A DNA stretch of 24,199 nucleotides from Bacteroidetes bacterium UBA2234 (GCA_002347985.1 DDYM01000046.1:177-24375); one strand, 5' to 3'. Positions 8,716 through 17,624 are shown, numbered from the stretch's first letter. Notes: generated by a model from the letters alone, not told the origin. A program made the numbers and translations.

Positions 8716-9309
8716 TTAATCTTTCAGGGCGTCTTTCACGTTTACACGCTTTTCAGAACCCTTGTCTGCCGCAAAACCCGTTTTCTTTTCAAATCCAAAC
8801 ATTCCAGCAAAGATGTTGCTTGGGAATTGACGTACCTTCAAATTATATTGCTGTACTGCTGCATTGTAATCAGTTCTGGCGGTTCGAATCATGTTTTCTG
8901 ATTCAGAAATTTCAAATTGCAAGTTTTCAAATCCTTTGGTGGCTTTCAAATCGGGGTAGCGCTCCATAACCACCATCAATCGACTCAAAGCAGATTGTTG
9001 CGTCATTGCAATTTTGTCAATGCTCTCAGGTGTAAGTTGTTCATTGCCCACTTTGATCTGCCCAACGCTAGCTCTTGCATTGGTAATTTCCGTTAGCGTG
9101 TTTTTTTCAAATTTGGCTTCAGCGCTTACGGCCTCTGCAATTTGCACGATTTTATCGGCGCGGGTTTGGTAGGCTACTTCTACATCGCTCCATGCGTTAG
9201 TCAGTTTCTCGTCGTTGACTACCAATGAATTGAAACTTCCTTTGATCCACAAAAAGGCGATTAATACTACCCCTACGATGATGAGGGTGCGAATGGTTTT
9301 ACTGTTCAT
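8716..9309 (-). CDS. lemA: LemA family protein
   Basis: A 197-residue LemA protein: one N-terminal transmembrane helix at about 7-23, then a long helical domain on the far side of the membrane. Typical LemA elements are FNSLVVNDEKLTNAWSDVE (26-44), the following YQTRADKI, and the final FPSNIFAGMFGFEKK segment. LemA proteins form membrane-anchored four-helix structures; their cellular role is not firmly known. The start codon overlaps the lipB stop as ATGA (9306-9309), so translation is probably coupled to lipB. Two TPM genes follow directly. Confidence 0.93.
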   Translation of the reverse strand: MNSKTIRTLIIVGVVLIAFLWIKGSFNSLVVNDEKLTNAWSDVEVAYQTRADKIVQIAEAVSAEAKFEKNTLTEITNARASVGQIKVGNEQLTPESIDKIAMTQQSALSRLMVVMERYPDLKATKGFENLQFEISESENMIRTARTDYNAAVQQYNLKVRQFPSNIFAGMFGFEKKTGFAADKGSEKRVNVKDALKD

Positions 9310-9989
9310 TTTTTTGTTATTGTTAGGCCAAAGGTACTCTCAAAATGCTTGCCCATTTTTTCTTTTACGGCAAACATGTCAATTTTTCCGCCCAATTCCT
9401 TTTCCATACTCGTTACACCTTTGTCTACGATGCCGCACGGTACGATATGATTGAACATTCCAAGGTCGGTATTGACATTCAAGGCAAGGCCATGCATGCT
9501 GACAAAACGACTGCATTTGATGCCGATTGCTGCAATTTTTCGCTCTGTAGGCTGATCGATATCAATCCAAACTCCAATTCTATCTTTAATGATTCCTGCT
9601 TCGATTCCATAATCGGCTAGGGTTTTGATAATTGTTGTTTCAATTCCTTCTACAAATCGTTTCACCCCCATATTGAGTGATTCCAAATCGAAAATCGGGT
9701 AAATTACCAGTTGCCCCGGCCCGTGATAGGTAATGTCGCCCCCGCGCTCTATATCGTAAACCTTTGCCTTCATTTCATCTAAGGCTTCGTCGGTGGCCAA
9801 CAAATTATCGCGGTCTGCACTTTTTCCGAATGTATACACATGCGGATGCTCGATCATGATTAAATGGAAGGGGTTTGTAGGTTGATGATTGGATTTTTTT
9901 TGAATCATTTCATCAAAAAGAGATCGTTGGAAGTCCCAAGTTTCTTCGTACGTCTGATTTTGTAATAAATGCAATTGACAATCCAACAT
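9306..9989 (-). CDS. lipB: Octanoyl-[ACP]:protein N-octanoyltransferase
   Basis: LipB moves the octanoyl chain from acyl carrier protein to the lysine of lipoyl domains, the first step of endogenous lipoate synthesis; LipA then inserts sulfur. The 227-residue length is normal. Family motifs are RGGDITYHGPGQ (82-93), the catalytic lysine in ERKIAAIGIK (K151), MHGLALNVN (165-173) and the acyl-binding cysteine in IVPCGI (C185). No internal defect is seen. A lipoyl-domain E2 subunit, a substrate type for this enzyme, is encoded at 16215-17582. The gene heads a tightly packed run with lemA and two TPM genes, and is divergent from the YraN-family gene. Confidence 0.96.
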   Translation of the reverse strand: MLDCQLHLLQNQTYEETWDFQRSLFDEMIQKKSNHQPTNPFHLIMIEHPHVYTFGKSADRDNLLATDEALDEMKAKVYDIERGGDITYHGPGQLVIYPIFDLESLNMGVKRFVEGIETTIIKTLADYGIEAGIIKDRIGVWIDIDQPTERKIAAIGIKCSRFVSMHGLALNVNTDLGMFNHIVPCGIVDKGVTSMEKELGGKIDMFAVKEKMGKHFESTFGLTITKK

Positions 9990-9993
9990 TTTG

Positions 9994-10001
9994 CAAATTT
10001 A
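9994..10001 (-). promoter_or_regulatory. Promoter -7 box before lipB
   Basis: TAAATTTG (followed by CA) on the minus strand is a perfect TAnnTTTG box and stands only 4 nt before the lipB ATG. No TTG was found at 19-20 nt upstream. If it is used, the lipB mRNA is essentially leaderless. Confidence 0.5.
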
Positions 10002-10021
10002 GCCAAAACAGAGGGTCGCGA

Positions 10022-10052
10022 TTGAAAATTCAATATCAACGTTTCATTTTTG
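10022..10052 (+). promoter_or_regulatory. Promoter before the YraN-family gene
   Basis: TTG (10022-10024), a 20-nt spacer and CATTTTTG (10045-10052) match the Bacteroidota promoter pattern with one mismatch in the -7 box. This argues that the TTG at 10022 is a promoter element and not a start codon. Confidence 0.5.
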
Positions 10053-10060
10053 TAATTGTG

Positions 10061-10474
10061 ATGGAAAGAAATGGAATTGGGATGTCGAGGTTAGTATCAG
10101 AATCGACAACAAAACAGTTGGGAGATTGGGGCGAAATCCAAGCTTGCGATTGGTTGAGAAAACAGGGGATAGAAATTCTGCATCGAAATTGGCGAAGCGG
10201 TCACAAGGAGATAGATATTATAGGGAAAGACGGAAATCTGTTAATTTTTGTTGAGGTGAAATGCAGAAGTACTTCCAATTTTTCCCCTCCTGAATCGGCG
10301 GTGAATTCCAAAAAATGGAAGAACTTGGGAATTGCGGCCACAGATTTTATGATTAAAAATAAATATTTTGGAAAATTTCGGTTTGATGTTTTGGCGGTGA
10401 CAAAGACCCCTTACTGCAAGCAAATCATGCACTTTAAAGATGCTTTCTATCATTCAAAGGCAACTGTGTGTTGA
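10061..10474 (+). CDS. YraN family (UPF0102) endonuclease-like protein
   Basis: A 137-residue protein of the YraN/UPF0102 family. Motifs in order: LGDWGEIQACDWL, NWRSGHKEIDII, then FVEVKCRS. The Asp of EIDII and the Glu and Lys of VEVK form the PD-(D/E)XK nuclease core expected of Holliday-junction-resolvase-like folds; an activity for the family is not settled. Two ATG starts compete: 10061, 8 nt after the promoter box, and 10082, which gives 130 residues and a family-typical short lead before LGxxGE. I give the longer one. The gene is divergent from lipB and followed by a secreted protease gene after about 70 nt. Confidence 0.88.
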   Translation: MERNGIGMSRLVSESTTKQLGDWGEIQACDWLRKQGIEILHRNWRSGHKEIDIIGKDGNLLIFVEVKCRSTSNFSPPESAVNSKKWKNLGIAATDFMIKNKYFGKFRFDVLAVTKTPYCKQIMHFKDAFYHSKATVC

Positions 10475-10545
10475 ATTTTGATGTCATTGATTTTACATCT
10501 AACTAAGCCAACCCAAGAAACTTTGATTTTAATTTGCGAACGGAA

Positions 10546-12657
10546 ATGAGACTGAGTAAGAATATTTTAACCGCTGCCTTTGCCTTTTTGAGTGTAATGA
10601 ATCTTGCAAAATCACAACACAAATGTGGGAGTGATTTGCATTATCAACGCATCATCCAAGAGCATCCTGAGGCAAAATTGTTGGAGGATCAAATGAATGC
10701 CGAGGCAGATTCTAAGAAAGTAGAATCTAGGGCAGCCATCTATACAATACCTGTTGTTTTTCATGTGATTCATACCAATGGGGCGGAGAATATTAGCAGA
10801 GACCAGATTTTGGATCAAATGCGTGTGCTCAATGAAGATTACAACCTGCTTAATAGCAATCGAACAAAATTGAGATCTGCATTTTCGGGATTGGCTGCGG
10901 ATTGTCAAATCAAATTTGAGTTGGCGAAAATCGACCCAAATGGAAACTGTACTGATGGGATTAATCGCGTGTATTCATCTGCAGGTGTTCAAATGGATAT
11001 GACATCGGAGCCAGTTAAAAGCTTGATCATTTGGCCTTACACGAAGTATTTAAATATTTGGGTGGTTACATCCATAAGTGGTGGATCTGTAGGCGGGGAA
11101 GTGCTAGGATATGCGGTTTTCCCATGGACTGCCAAATTTAGCAAGGATGGAATTGTAGTGAAATCAGATCGAGTTGGTACGATTGGAACCGCAGTAGCAT
11201 CGGACAGTGGTAGAACGCTTACGCATGAGGTGGGACACTGGTTGGGATTGTATCATACTTTCCAAGATGATTGCGCTAACGGAGACAAAGTGGATGACAC
11301 CCCTCCGTGCACAGGACCTTTTACGAATGCAAATTGTCCGGCCAATGGTAATAGTTGTAATACCGATTCCCCTGATCAAATGGATTTGTGGGAGGATTAT
11401 ATGGATTATTCAAATGGTTCCTGTCAGTGCTTGTTTACCAAATTGCAAAAAACGAGGATGCATTCGTACTTGACATCTGGAACTAGCCCCAGAACAACCA
11501 ACGTATCTGCAAGCAATTTGATTGCTACAGGCGTTACACCATCTTCTGTTGCACCAGTGGCGTCGTTTACTTCAAGCTCACAAGTGATTTGCGCAGGTCA
11601 ATCTGTGAAATTTTATGATTTGAGTTGTAAGTCAGTCCCCACCGCTTGGTCTTGGACATTTACAGGGTCATCACAACCCAGTGCTTCAACCCAGAATCCT
11701 ACGGTGACCTATCAAACGCCAGGCGTATATCCCGTTTCTTTGACCGTGCAAAATTCGAAAGGAAGTAACTCAGTAACCAAAACCAGTTATATCACCGTTC
11801 TGAAAGCGGCGGGTGCCAACAAGCCAAGTTATGAACAAGGTTTTGAGAATGGCGATCCGGCAACATTTACAACCTCCGATAAGTTTGTTCACAGTTCACC
11901 TACAACATCAAGGTTTGTCATGGAATCAACGGTAGGTTATACCGGAAGCAATTGCTACAAAGCGCCGATTACCACTGGAAGTGCAGCGGGAAATACTTAC
12001 AGTATCACACTGCCGAGTTTTGATATTTCTGGAATGGGTGCATCCACACCTAGATTTACATTTTATAGTTCTTATGCTCAACCAGATGCAACGGTTACAG
12101 AGACGATGCGTGTATACGTGTCTACGGATTGTGGGGCCTCCTTTAAGCAAATTTTGGAGAGATCTGGTGCAGCTTTGGCATACAACGGTCAGGTGTATAC
12201 AAACAATTTCAAACCAACCAAAGCGTCAAATTGGAGATTGTCTGGGATAACTTCATTGTCTTCAATTGGATATGGTTTAAATCAGAATTTGACATTCAGA
12301 ATTGATGTCATTAGCGGCGGAGGAAATCCAGTTTACATCGATAACATAAATATTGGAGCCTTTTACGCAGGTGTAAATACGATAGGAAAAGACCTGATGG
12401 GGTTTGAAGTGAGTCCCAACCCTGTAGAGAACAATTCAAAAATCGTAATTCATTCTGCCATCACCGATGAGGAAGTGTCCGTTGAGCTATTAGATTTGCA
12501 GGGCAGAAAGGTCGCTGATATTTTTTCGGGTAAAATTTTAGAATCAAACACAACACTTTATATGTCTGATTTGTTACTACCAAGCTCTGGATTGTATGTG
12601 ATAAGCATGAAATCGAGTAAGGGAAGCATTCAGAAACCAGTCATTTTCGGAAAATAA
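10546..12657 (+). CDS. Secreted M43-type metalloprotease with PKD domain and T9SS sorting domain
   Basis: A 703-residue export protein. Residues 1-23 are a Sec signal peptide. The catalytic zinc site is HEVGHWLGLYH (227-237), the extended HExxHxxGxxH of metzincins, followed by the Met-turn in EDYMDYS (M286), as in the pappalysin/cytophagalysin M43 family. Cysteines around 242-296 probably form disulfides. A PKD-like domain spans about 336-420 (SWTFTGSS, TPGVYPVSLTV). A jelly-roll-like region follows at about 425-605. The end, from FEVSPNP at 620 to 703, is a type A T9SS C-terminal domain, so the protein should cross the outer membrane by T9SS and be attached or released. The ATG at 10546 is preferred; a TTG 12 nt upstream lies in a promoter-like sequence. 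topA starts 3 nt after the stop. Confidence 0.93.
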   Translation: MRLSKNILTAAFAFLSVMNLAKSQHKCGSDLHYQRIIQEHPEAKLLEDQMNAEADSKKVESRAAIYTIPVVFHVIHTNGAENISRDQILDQMRVLNEDYNLLNSNRTKLRSAFSGLAADCQIKFELAKIDPNGNCTDGINRVYSSAGVQMDMTSEPVKSLIIWPYTKYLNIWVVTSISGGSVGGEVLGYAVFPWTAKFSKDGIVVKSDRVGTIGTAVASDSGRTLTHEVGHWLGLYHTFQDDCANGDKVDDTPPCTGPFTNANCPANGNSCNTDSPDQMDLWEDYMDYSNGSCQCLFTKLQKTRMHSYLTSGTSPRTTNVSASNLIATGVTPSSVAPVASFTSSSQVICAGQSVKFYDLSCKSVPTAWSWTFTGSSQPSASTQNPTVTYQTPGVYPVSLTVQNSKGSNSVTKTSYITVLKAAGANKPSYEQGFENGDPATFTTSDKFVHSSPTTSRFVMESTVGYTGSNCYKAPITTGSAAGNTYSITLPSFDISGMGASTPRFTFYSSYAQPDATVTETMRVYVSTDCGASFKQILERSGAALAYNGQVYTNNFKPTKASNWRLSGITSLSSIGYGLNQNLTFRIDVISGGGNPVYIDNINIGAFYAGVNTIGKDLMGFEVSPNPVENNSKIVIHSAITDEEVSVELLDLQGRKVADIFSGKILESNTTLYMSDLLLPSSGLYVISMKSSKGSIQKPVIFGK

Positions 12658-12660
12658 TAC

Positions 12661-15162
12661 ATGTCAATCAAGAACTTAGTAATCGTTGAGTCACCAGCCA
12701 AAGCCAAAACCATCGAGAAGTATCTCGGCGAGGGCTTTATCGTAAAATCTAGTATGGGTCACATCCGTGATTTGTCGTCTGGCGATTCCGCCATCGACGT
12801 TAAAAATGGATTTTTACCCAAGTATGAGGTGCCAGATGAAAAGAAAAAGTTGGTTGCGGAATTAAAGAAATACGCCAAAGATGCTGAAACAATATGGTTG
12901 GCATCGGACGAAGACCGAGAAGGGGAAGCCATCAGTTGGCATTTGTTTGAAGTTTTAGGGTTGAAAGCGGAAAATACCAAGCGTATCGTTTTCAATGAAA
13001 TTACCAAAACTGCCATTTTACATGCCATTGAAAATCCTAGAACCATTGATAAATGTTTGGTGGATGCGCAACAGGCACGACGAGTGTTGGACCGATTGGT
13101 GGGTTTTGAATTGTCGCCCATCCTCTGGCGTAAAGTACAACCCAAATTATCTGCCGGACGTGTTCAGTCGGTGGCAGTGAAATTGGTTGTGGAGCGTGAG
13201 CGAGAGATCAATGAATTTGATGCAAAATCGGAATTTAAAGTCATCGGTGAATTCAAAACCGAGGAAGGCAAAATACTTACAGCGGAAAATACGCAAAAGC
13301 CAAAGAATGCGGACTCTGCAAAAGCGTTCCTAACATCCTTGATGGGTGAAACATTCGGTATAACGGGCTTGGAGGTGAAGCCTACCTTCAGAAATCCGGC
13401 ACCGCCGTTTACTACATCAACGTTACAGCAGGAAGCATCAAGAAAATTGGGCTATGACGTGACCACAACAATGAGAATCGCACAGAAACTCTACGAACAT
13501 GGTCATATCACCTACATGCGTACCGATTCGGTGAACTTGAGTAAAATGGCTATGGCTGCTGCGAAGTCGGAAATCGAATCCACATTTGGTGAAAAGTATT
13601 CACAGGTAAGAAATTATACAACCAAAAATGAATCGGCTCAGGAGGCACACGAGGCCATCCGTCCGACCAGCTTTGCTGTACAATTTGCGGGCGACGACAA
13701 CAGAGAGAAAAAGCTGTATAGTTTGATCTGGAAGAGAGCCATCGCATCGCAAATGGCAAAAGCGGAGATGGAAAAAACAGTAATAACCATCGAAGACAAA
13801 AGTAAGAAATCGAAATTTCAAGCAGAAGGAGAAGTCATTCGCTTTGACGGATTTTTGAAAGTGTATATGGAGAGCAAAGACGATGAGGAAGAGGATGGTG
13901 AACAAGAAGGACTATTGCCGGCAGTAAAAGTAGGAGAGGGAGTGGAGATGAAGAAAATCAAAGCCCAGGAGCGTTTTGCGAGACCTGCGCCAAGATATTC
14001 TGAAGCATCGTTGGTTAAAAAATTGGAAGAATTGGGCATCGGCAGACCATCAACCTATGCGCCAACCATCACAACAATCCAAAAGCGTCAATACGTTACA
14101 ACTGAAACACGCGAAGGCAAACAGCGTAAAATTGCTGAGGTTACCTTAGTGGGTTCTGAGATCACCGAAGAAGTAAAAGTAGAAAACTACGGTGCTGAGA
14201 AAAATAAATTGTTTCCCTCTGATATGGGAATGTTGGTGACCGATTTTTTGTCGGCAAACTTTGATGCCATCATGGATTATGGTTTTACCGCATCCGTTGA
14301 AAAACAATTTGATGAAATTGCCAATGGAAATCAGGCTTGGCAAGATATGTTGACGGGATTTTATGGACCTTTTCATGCCGCGGTAGATACCACAATGGAG
14401 TCGGCTGAAAGAGTCACTGGTGAGCGTATTTTGGGTGTTCACCCTGTGAGCGGTCGACAAATGAGTGTGCGTATGGGCAAATTTGGACCGTTTGTGCAAA
14501 TTGGAAGTAAGGACGATGAAGAGAAATTGGTTTATGCAAGCTTGCAACAAGGTCAGTCCATTGAAACGGTTACCCTTGAAAATGCATTGAAGTTGTTTGA
14601 ATTGCCTAGGGAAATCATGATTTATGAAGGCGAGCCAGTGATTGCAGGCATCGGTAGATTTGGACCCTATTTGAAGCGTGGCGATAAGTACTTTAACGTA
14701 GAAAAAGGAACGGATTTAACAGCGATGACGGTAGAAGAGTGTGAAGCAATACTGAAGGAAGCGCTTTCTGGTACTCAATTTCCTTTGCATATCACAGATT
14801 ACAATGGCGTTGCATTGGAAGTGAATAAGGGAAGATTTGGTCCATATATCAAATACCAAGGTCAGTTTATTTCTATTCCCAAAGGTCAAGCCCCAGAAAC
14901 AGTGACAGCAGAACAAGCGGTGGCTTTGGTTGAAGCCAAAATGGCGGGAGCGGCTGCGGCAGTATTAAAAACTTTCACTGAGGATGCTAACATCCAAATC
15001 TTGAACGGTAGATACGGTCCTTACATCAAAAGTGGAAAAGACAATGTCCCAATTCCTAAGGATAAAACATGGGATTCTCTTGTCTACGCTGATGTAGAAG
15101 CATTGGTGAAAGGTTTTGTGAAAAAACCCAAAGCTGCCGGCTTTAAGTCAAAGAAAAAATAA
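12661..15162 (+). CDS. topA: DNA topoisomerase I (type IA)
   Basis: An 833-residue enzyme that relaxes negative supercoils. The TOPRIM domain shows IVESPAKAKTIEKYLG (8-23) and ASDEDREGEAISWHL (81-95) with the acidic metal triad. Later motifs are QSARRVLDRLVGFELSP-like at 137-153, SAGRVQSVA (164-172) and the active-site tyrosine in GHITYMRTDS (Y285). ELGIGRPSTYA is at 457-467. There are no C4 zinc fingers; instead four topoisomerase C-terminal repeats lie at about 590-815 (cores KFGPFVQIG, RFGPYLKRG, RFGPYIKYQ, RYGPYIKSG), followed by a Lys-rich tail ending GFKSKKK. This zinc-less C-terminus is known in other phyla too. The gene starts 3 nt after the secreted protease, an unusual partner for co-transcription. 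Confidence 0.97.
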   Translation: MSIKNLVIVESPAKAKTIEKYLGEGFIVKSSMGHIRDLSSGDSAIDVKNGFLPKYEVPDEKKKLVAELKKYAKDAETIWLASDEDREGEAISWHLFEVLGLKAENTKRIVFNEITKTAILHAIENPRTIDKCLVDAQQARRVLDRLVGFELSPILWRKVQPKLSAGRVQSVAVKLVVEREREINEFDAKSEFKVIGEFKTEEGKILTAENTQKPKNADSAKAFLTSLMGETFGITGLEVKPTFRNPAPPFTTSTLQQEASRKLGYDVTTTMRIAQKLYEHGHITYMRTDSVNLSKMAMAAAKSEIESTFGEKYSQVRNYTTKNESAQEAHEAIRPTSFAVQFAGDDNREKKLYSLIWKRAIASQMAKAEMEKTVITIEDKSKKSKFQAEGEVIRFDGFLKVYMESKDDEEEDGEQEGLLPAVKVGEGVEMKKIKAQERFARPAPRYSEASLVKKLEELGIGRPSTYAPTITTIQKRQYVTTETREGKQRKIAEVTLVGSEITEEVKVENYGAEKNKLFPSDMGMLVTDFLSANFDAIMDYGFTASVEKQFDEIANGNQAWQDMLTGFYGPFHAAVDTTMESAERVTGERILGVHPVSGRQMSVRMGKFGPFVQIGSKDDEEKLVYASLQQGQSIETVTLENALKLFELPREIMIYEGEPVIAGIGRFGPYLKRGDKYFNVEKGTDLTAMTVEECEAILKEALSGTQFPLHITDYNGVALEVNKGRFGPYIKYQGQFISIPKGQAPETVTAEQAVALVEAKMAGAAAAVLKTFTEDANIQILNGRYGPYIKSGKDNVPIPKDKTWDSLVYADVEALVKGFVKKPKAAGFKSKKK

Positions 15163-15165
15163 ATA

Positions 15166-15179
15166 TCGCTTTCAAGCGA
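15166..15179. other. Short hairpin after topA
   Basis: TCGCTT-TC-AAGCGA, a perfect 6-bp inverted repeat, begins 3 nt after the topA stop. The plus-strand RNA has A residues, not U, after it, so it is not a canonical intrinsic terminator; it could protect the 3' end of the mRNA. Confidence 0.3.
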
Positions 15180-15204
15180 AAAAAATTGATTTAGTCTCAC
15201 TCTG

Positions 15205-16143
15205 ATGATAGATCCTTCAACTCTTAGGGCTATGGTACAACTGCTTGATGATCCAGATTTGGATGTGTCGGTGGCCGTAGAGAATCGTCTGATGGAGGAG
15301 GGGGAGTCCGTAATTGATGAATTGGAAGCATTGTGGTTAAACAATGAATTTCCTGACGCTTCTCGATATATTGAGTTGGTTATCAATAAGATACAAAAGA
15401 AATTGCTGCACCAACGCTTTGCGAATTGGTTTGCCCAAGATTTACCAGATTTGATTGAAGGTTGGGTCTTGTTAACGCAGTTGCAGTATCCAGGGGTGAA
15501 ATTGGTGGATGTGAAGCGGCAGCTGAACGACATTAAATTGGATGCTTGGTTGTTGATGGGTAATGTGGAGAACGATCTAGATCGGATTCAGATATTGAAT
15601 CATGTGTTCTTTGAACAGCACGGTTTTCACGGTGATACAAGTCAGTATCATTATCCGGATAATTCATTCATTAACAGAGTTTTAGAAAGGAAGACTGGCA
15701 ATCCTATTAGTTTGTCGGCTATTTATTTGTCAGTGGCCCAACAGCTGGGACTTCCAGTGTTTGGAGTGAATTTACCCCAGCATTTTGTGGTGGGATTTTG
15801 TAAATTGTCGGAGGCGTTTTCGGGGGTAAAGAATATTAAAACAGTCCCCATCGATGAGGTTGAAAAAGTTGTTTTTTACATCAATCCATACAGTAAGGGT
15901 CAGATCTTTACGAAAGAAAATGTAGACAGCTTTTTGAAAGTGGTAAATGTTACGCCATTAAGACAGTTTTACATGCCATGTTCTGTGCAGGATATCATCA
16001 AACGAATGCTGAGAAACTTGCATTATTCTTTTGGAGAAACACAGGAAAAATCTAAACAAGCGGAGGTGGCGGATTTGATGAGAATTTGCGGAATGACCGA
16101 TGAAATTTCCTCGGATTCTGGGGATAAAGACGATAATTTGTAG
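15205..16143 (+). CDS. SirB1/transglutaminase-like family protein
   Basis: A 312-residue protein of the SirB1 type (Transglut_core2). The characteristic block is FINRVLERKTGNPISLSAIYL (from about 154), followed by LGLPVFGVNLPQHFVVGF (about 181-198). The histidine of LPQHF is kept; no cysteine is present at the position where true transglutaminases have their nucleophile, as is usual in this family, so enzyme activity should not be assumed. The first 100 residues are helical and contain an ENRLMEEGESVIDELE-like stretch. No signal peptide, so cytoplasmic. The role of the family is unknown. It starts at an ATG 42 nt after topA. Confidence 0.85.
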   Translation: MIDPSTLRAMVQLLDDPDLDVSVAVENRLMEEGESVIDELEALWLNNEFPDASRYIELVINKIQKKLLHQRFANWFAQDLPDLIEGWVLLTQLQYPGVKLVDVKRQLNDIKLDAWLLMGNVENDLDRIQILNHVFFEQHGFHGDTSQYHYPDNSFINRVLERKTGNPISLSAIYLSVAQQLGLPVFGVNLPQHFVVGFCKLSEAFSGVKNIKTVPIDEVEKVVFYINPYSKGQIFTKENVDSFLKVVNVTPLRQFYMPCSVQDIIKRMLRNLHYSFGETQEKSKQAEVADLMRICGMTDEISSDSGDKDDNL

Positions 16144-16170
16144 GGCATTTTTTTTTATTCGGGGGTTGGG

Positions 16171-16202
16171 TTTGGCGGTGAAATGAAAAAACACGATTTT
16201 TG
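16171..16202 (+). promoter_or_regulatory. Promoter before the E2 gene
   Basis: TTTG (16171-16174), a 20-nt spacer and GATTTTTG (16195-16202, followed by CA) fit the Bacteroidota pattern with one mismatch. The ATG of the E2 gene is 12 nt after the -7 box. Confidence 0.55.
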
Positions 16203-16214
16203 CACTCAATTCTT

Positions 16215-17582
16215 ATGGCAGAAAAACCCATTGTAATGCCCAAAATGGGCGAAAGCATCGCGGAAGCGACAATTATTCGTTGGTTAAAGAACGAGGGAGA
16301 TCGTGTTGAAAAGGACGAGCCCATCGTTGAAATTGCTACGGATAAAGTGGACAGTGAGATTCCTAGCACGGAAGCCGGTATCTTGGTAAAGCAATTGTAT
16401 CAGGACGGTGATGTCGTTAAGGTGGGAGATCCGGTGGCTATGATCAACACGGAAGGTGGGGCTTCTGCCTCTGCCCCTGTTGCCTCTGCGGCACCTGTAT
16501 CTGCGCCAGCGGCTGTTGAAGCGGCTATTCCGGTGGAAGCAGCGGTTGCGGCCATCGAAAAGCAAATAGAAGCAGCACAGCCCGTTTCAGAGCCTTTGAA
16601 TAACGATGGCGGAAGTCGTTTTTACTCCCCATTGGTATTGAATATCGCCAGAGCAGAAGGAATTTCGATGTCGCAATTGGAATCTCTGCCAGGCACAGGA
16701 AAAGATGGAAGAGTTACCAAGGCAGATATTTTGGATTTTGTAGCCAATCGTGGCGCGGCTCCTACGAGTGCACCTGCGGCTGCAGCACCTGCTGTTGCGG
16801 CCTCTAGTCCGGCACCCGTATCAAATCAAACACCTGCCAAAGTGGAGGTTAAATCGAGCATCTCCTTGAATCCAGGTGATGAAATCATCGAAATGGATCG
16901 CGTGAGAAAAATGATTGCCGATCACATGGTGATGAGTAAGCATACTTCACCCCACGTGACCAGTTTTGTAGAAGCGGATGTCACCAACTTGGTGAATTGG
17001 AGGAATCGTGTGAAAGACGGCTTTAAGAAAAGGGAAGGGGAGAACATTACGTTCACACCCATTTTCATCGAAGCGGTTGCCAAGGCCATCAAAGATTTCC
17101 CATTGATCAATGTGAGCGTAGACGGAAGCACAATCATCAAAAAGAAAAGCATCAACATCGGAATGGCCGTTGCTCAGCAGAATGGCAATTTGATTGTTCC
17201 GGTTATTAAAAATGCAGATAGTATGAATTTGTTGGGACTGACACGCATCGTCAATGATTTGGCGGGAAGAGCACGTATCGGCAAGTTGGTTCCTGATGAA
17301 ATTCAAGGCGGTACTTATACTCTTACAAACGTTGGAAGTTTTGGAAATGTATTGGGTACGCCCGTGATAAATCAACCCCAAGTAGCAATTATGGCAGTGG
17401 GTGCAATTCGCAAGAAGCCGGCGGTTTTGGAAACAGAATTCGGTGATGTAATTGCCATTCGTCATATGATGTACCTATCGCACAGTTACGACCACCGCGT
17501 AGTGGATGGCGCTTTGGGAGGTATGTTCGTACGTCGAGTAGCCGATTATCTTGAACAGTGGGATGTAAATCGCGAGATTTAA
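16215..17582 (+). CDS. 2-oxoacid dehydrogenase E2 subunit (dihydrolipoamide acyltransferase)
   Basis: A 455-residue E2 core subunit. Residues 1-80 are one lipoyl domain with the lipoylated lysine in EIATDKVDS (K44). An Ala/Pro-rich linker precedes the E3-binding domain at about 137-175 (SPLVLNIARAEGI, GTGKDGRVTKADIL). A second Ala/Pro linker leads to the catalytic acyltransferase domain at 218-455, with SHSYDHRVVDG carrying H427 and D431. Overall design and length resemble branched-chain 2-oxoacid E2 more than pyruvate E2, but acyl specificity cannot be read from sequence alone. No E1 or E3 gene is adjacent. The start is the ATG at 16215; a TTG 15 nt upstream falls in the promoter box. Confidence 0.94.
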   Translation: MAEKPIVMPKMGESIAEATIIRWLKNEGDRVEKDEPIVEIATDKVDSEIPSTEAGILVKQLYQDGDVVKVGDPVAMINTEGGASASAPVASAAPVSAPAAVEAAIPVEAAVAAIEKQIEAAQPVSEPLNNDGGSRFYSPLVLNIARAEGISMSQLESLPGTGKDGRVTKADILDFVANRGAAPTSAPAAAAPAVAASSPAPVSNQTPAKVEVKSSISLNPGDEIIEMDRVRKMIADHMVMSKHTSPHVTSFVEADVTNLVNWRNRVKDGFKKREGENITFTPIFIEAVAKAIKDFPLINVSVDGSTIIKKKSINIGMAVAQQNGNLIVPVIKNADSMNLLGLTRIVNDLAGRARIGKLVPDEIQGGTYTLTNVGSFGNVLGTPVINQPQVAIMAVGAIRKKPAVLETEFGDVIAIRHMMYLSHSYDHRVVDGALGGMFVRRVADYLEQWDVNREI

Positions 17583-17590
17583 TTCCAAGA

Positions 17591-17624
17591 TTGTTTTTCC
17601 ATATCACCAGGGGCTTTATCTTTG
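17591..17624 (+). promoter_or_regulatory. Possible promoter before the three-helix membrane protein gene
   Basis: TATCTTTG (17617-17624) is a perfect TAnnTTTG box; a TTG at 17591-17593 is 23 nt upstream, longer than ideal. If real, the TTG at 17622 is part of the box and translation would start at the ATG at 17664. Confidence 0.35.

Noticed and set aside
10534..10545. TTG start of the protease gene
   Set aside because: The TTG overlaps a TTAATTTG promoter-like sequence and the ATG at 10546 gives a standard signal peptide.
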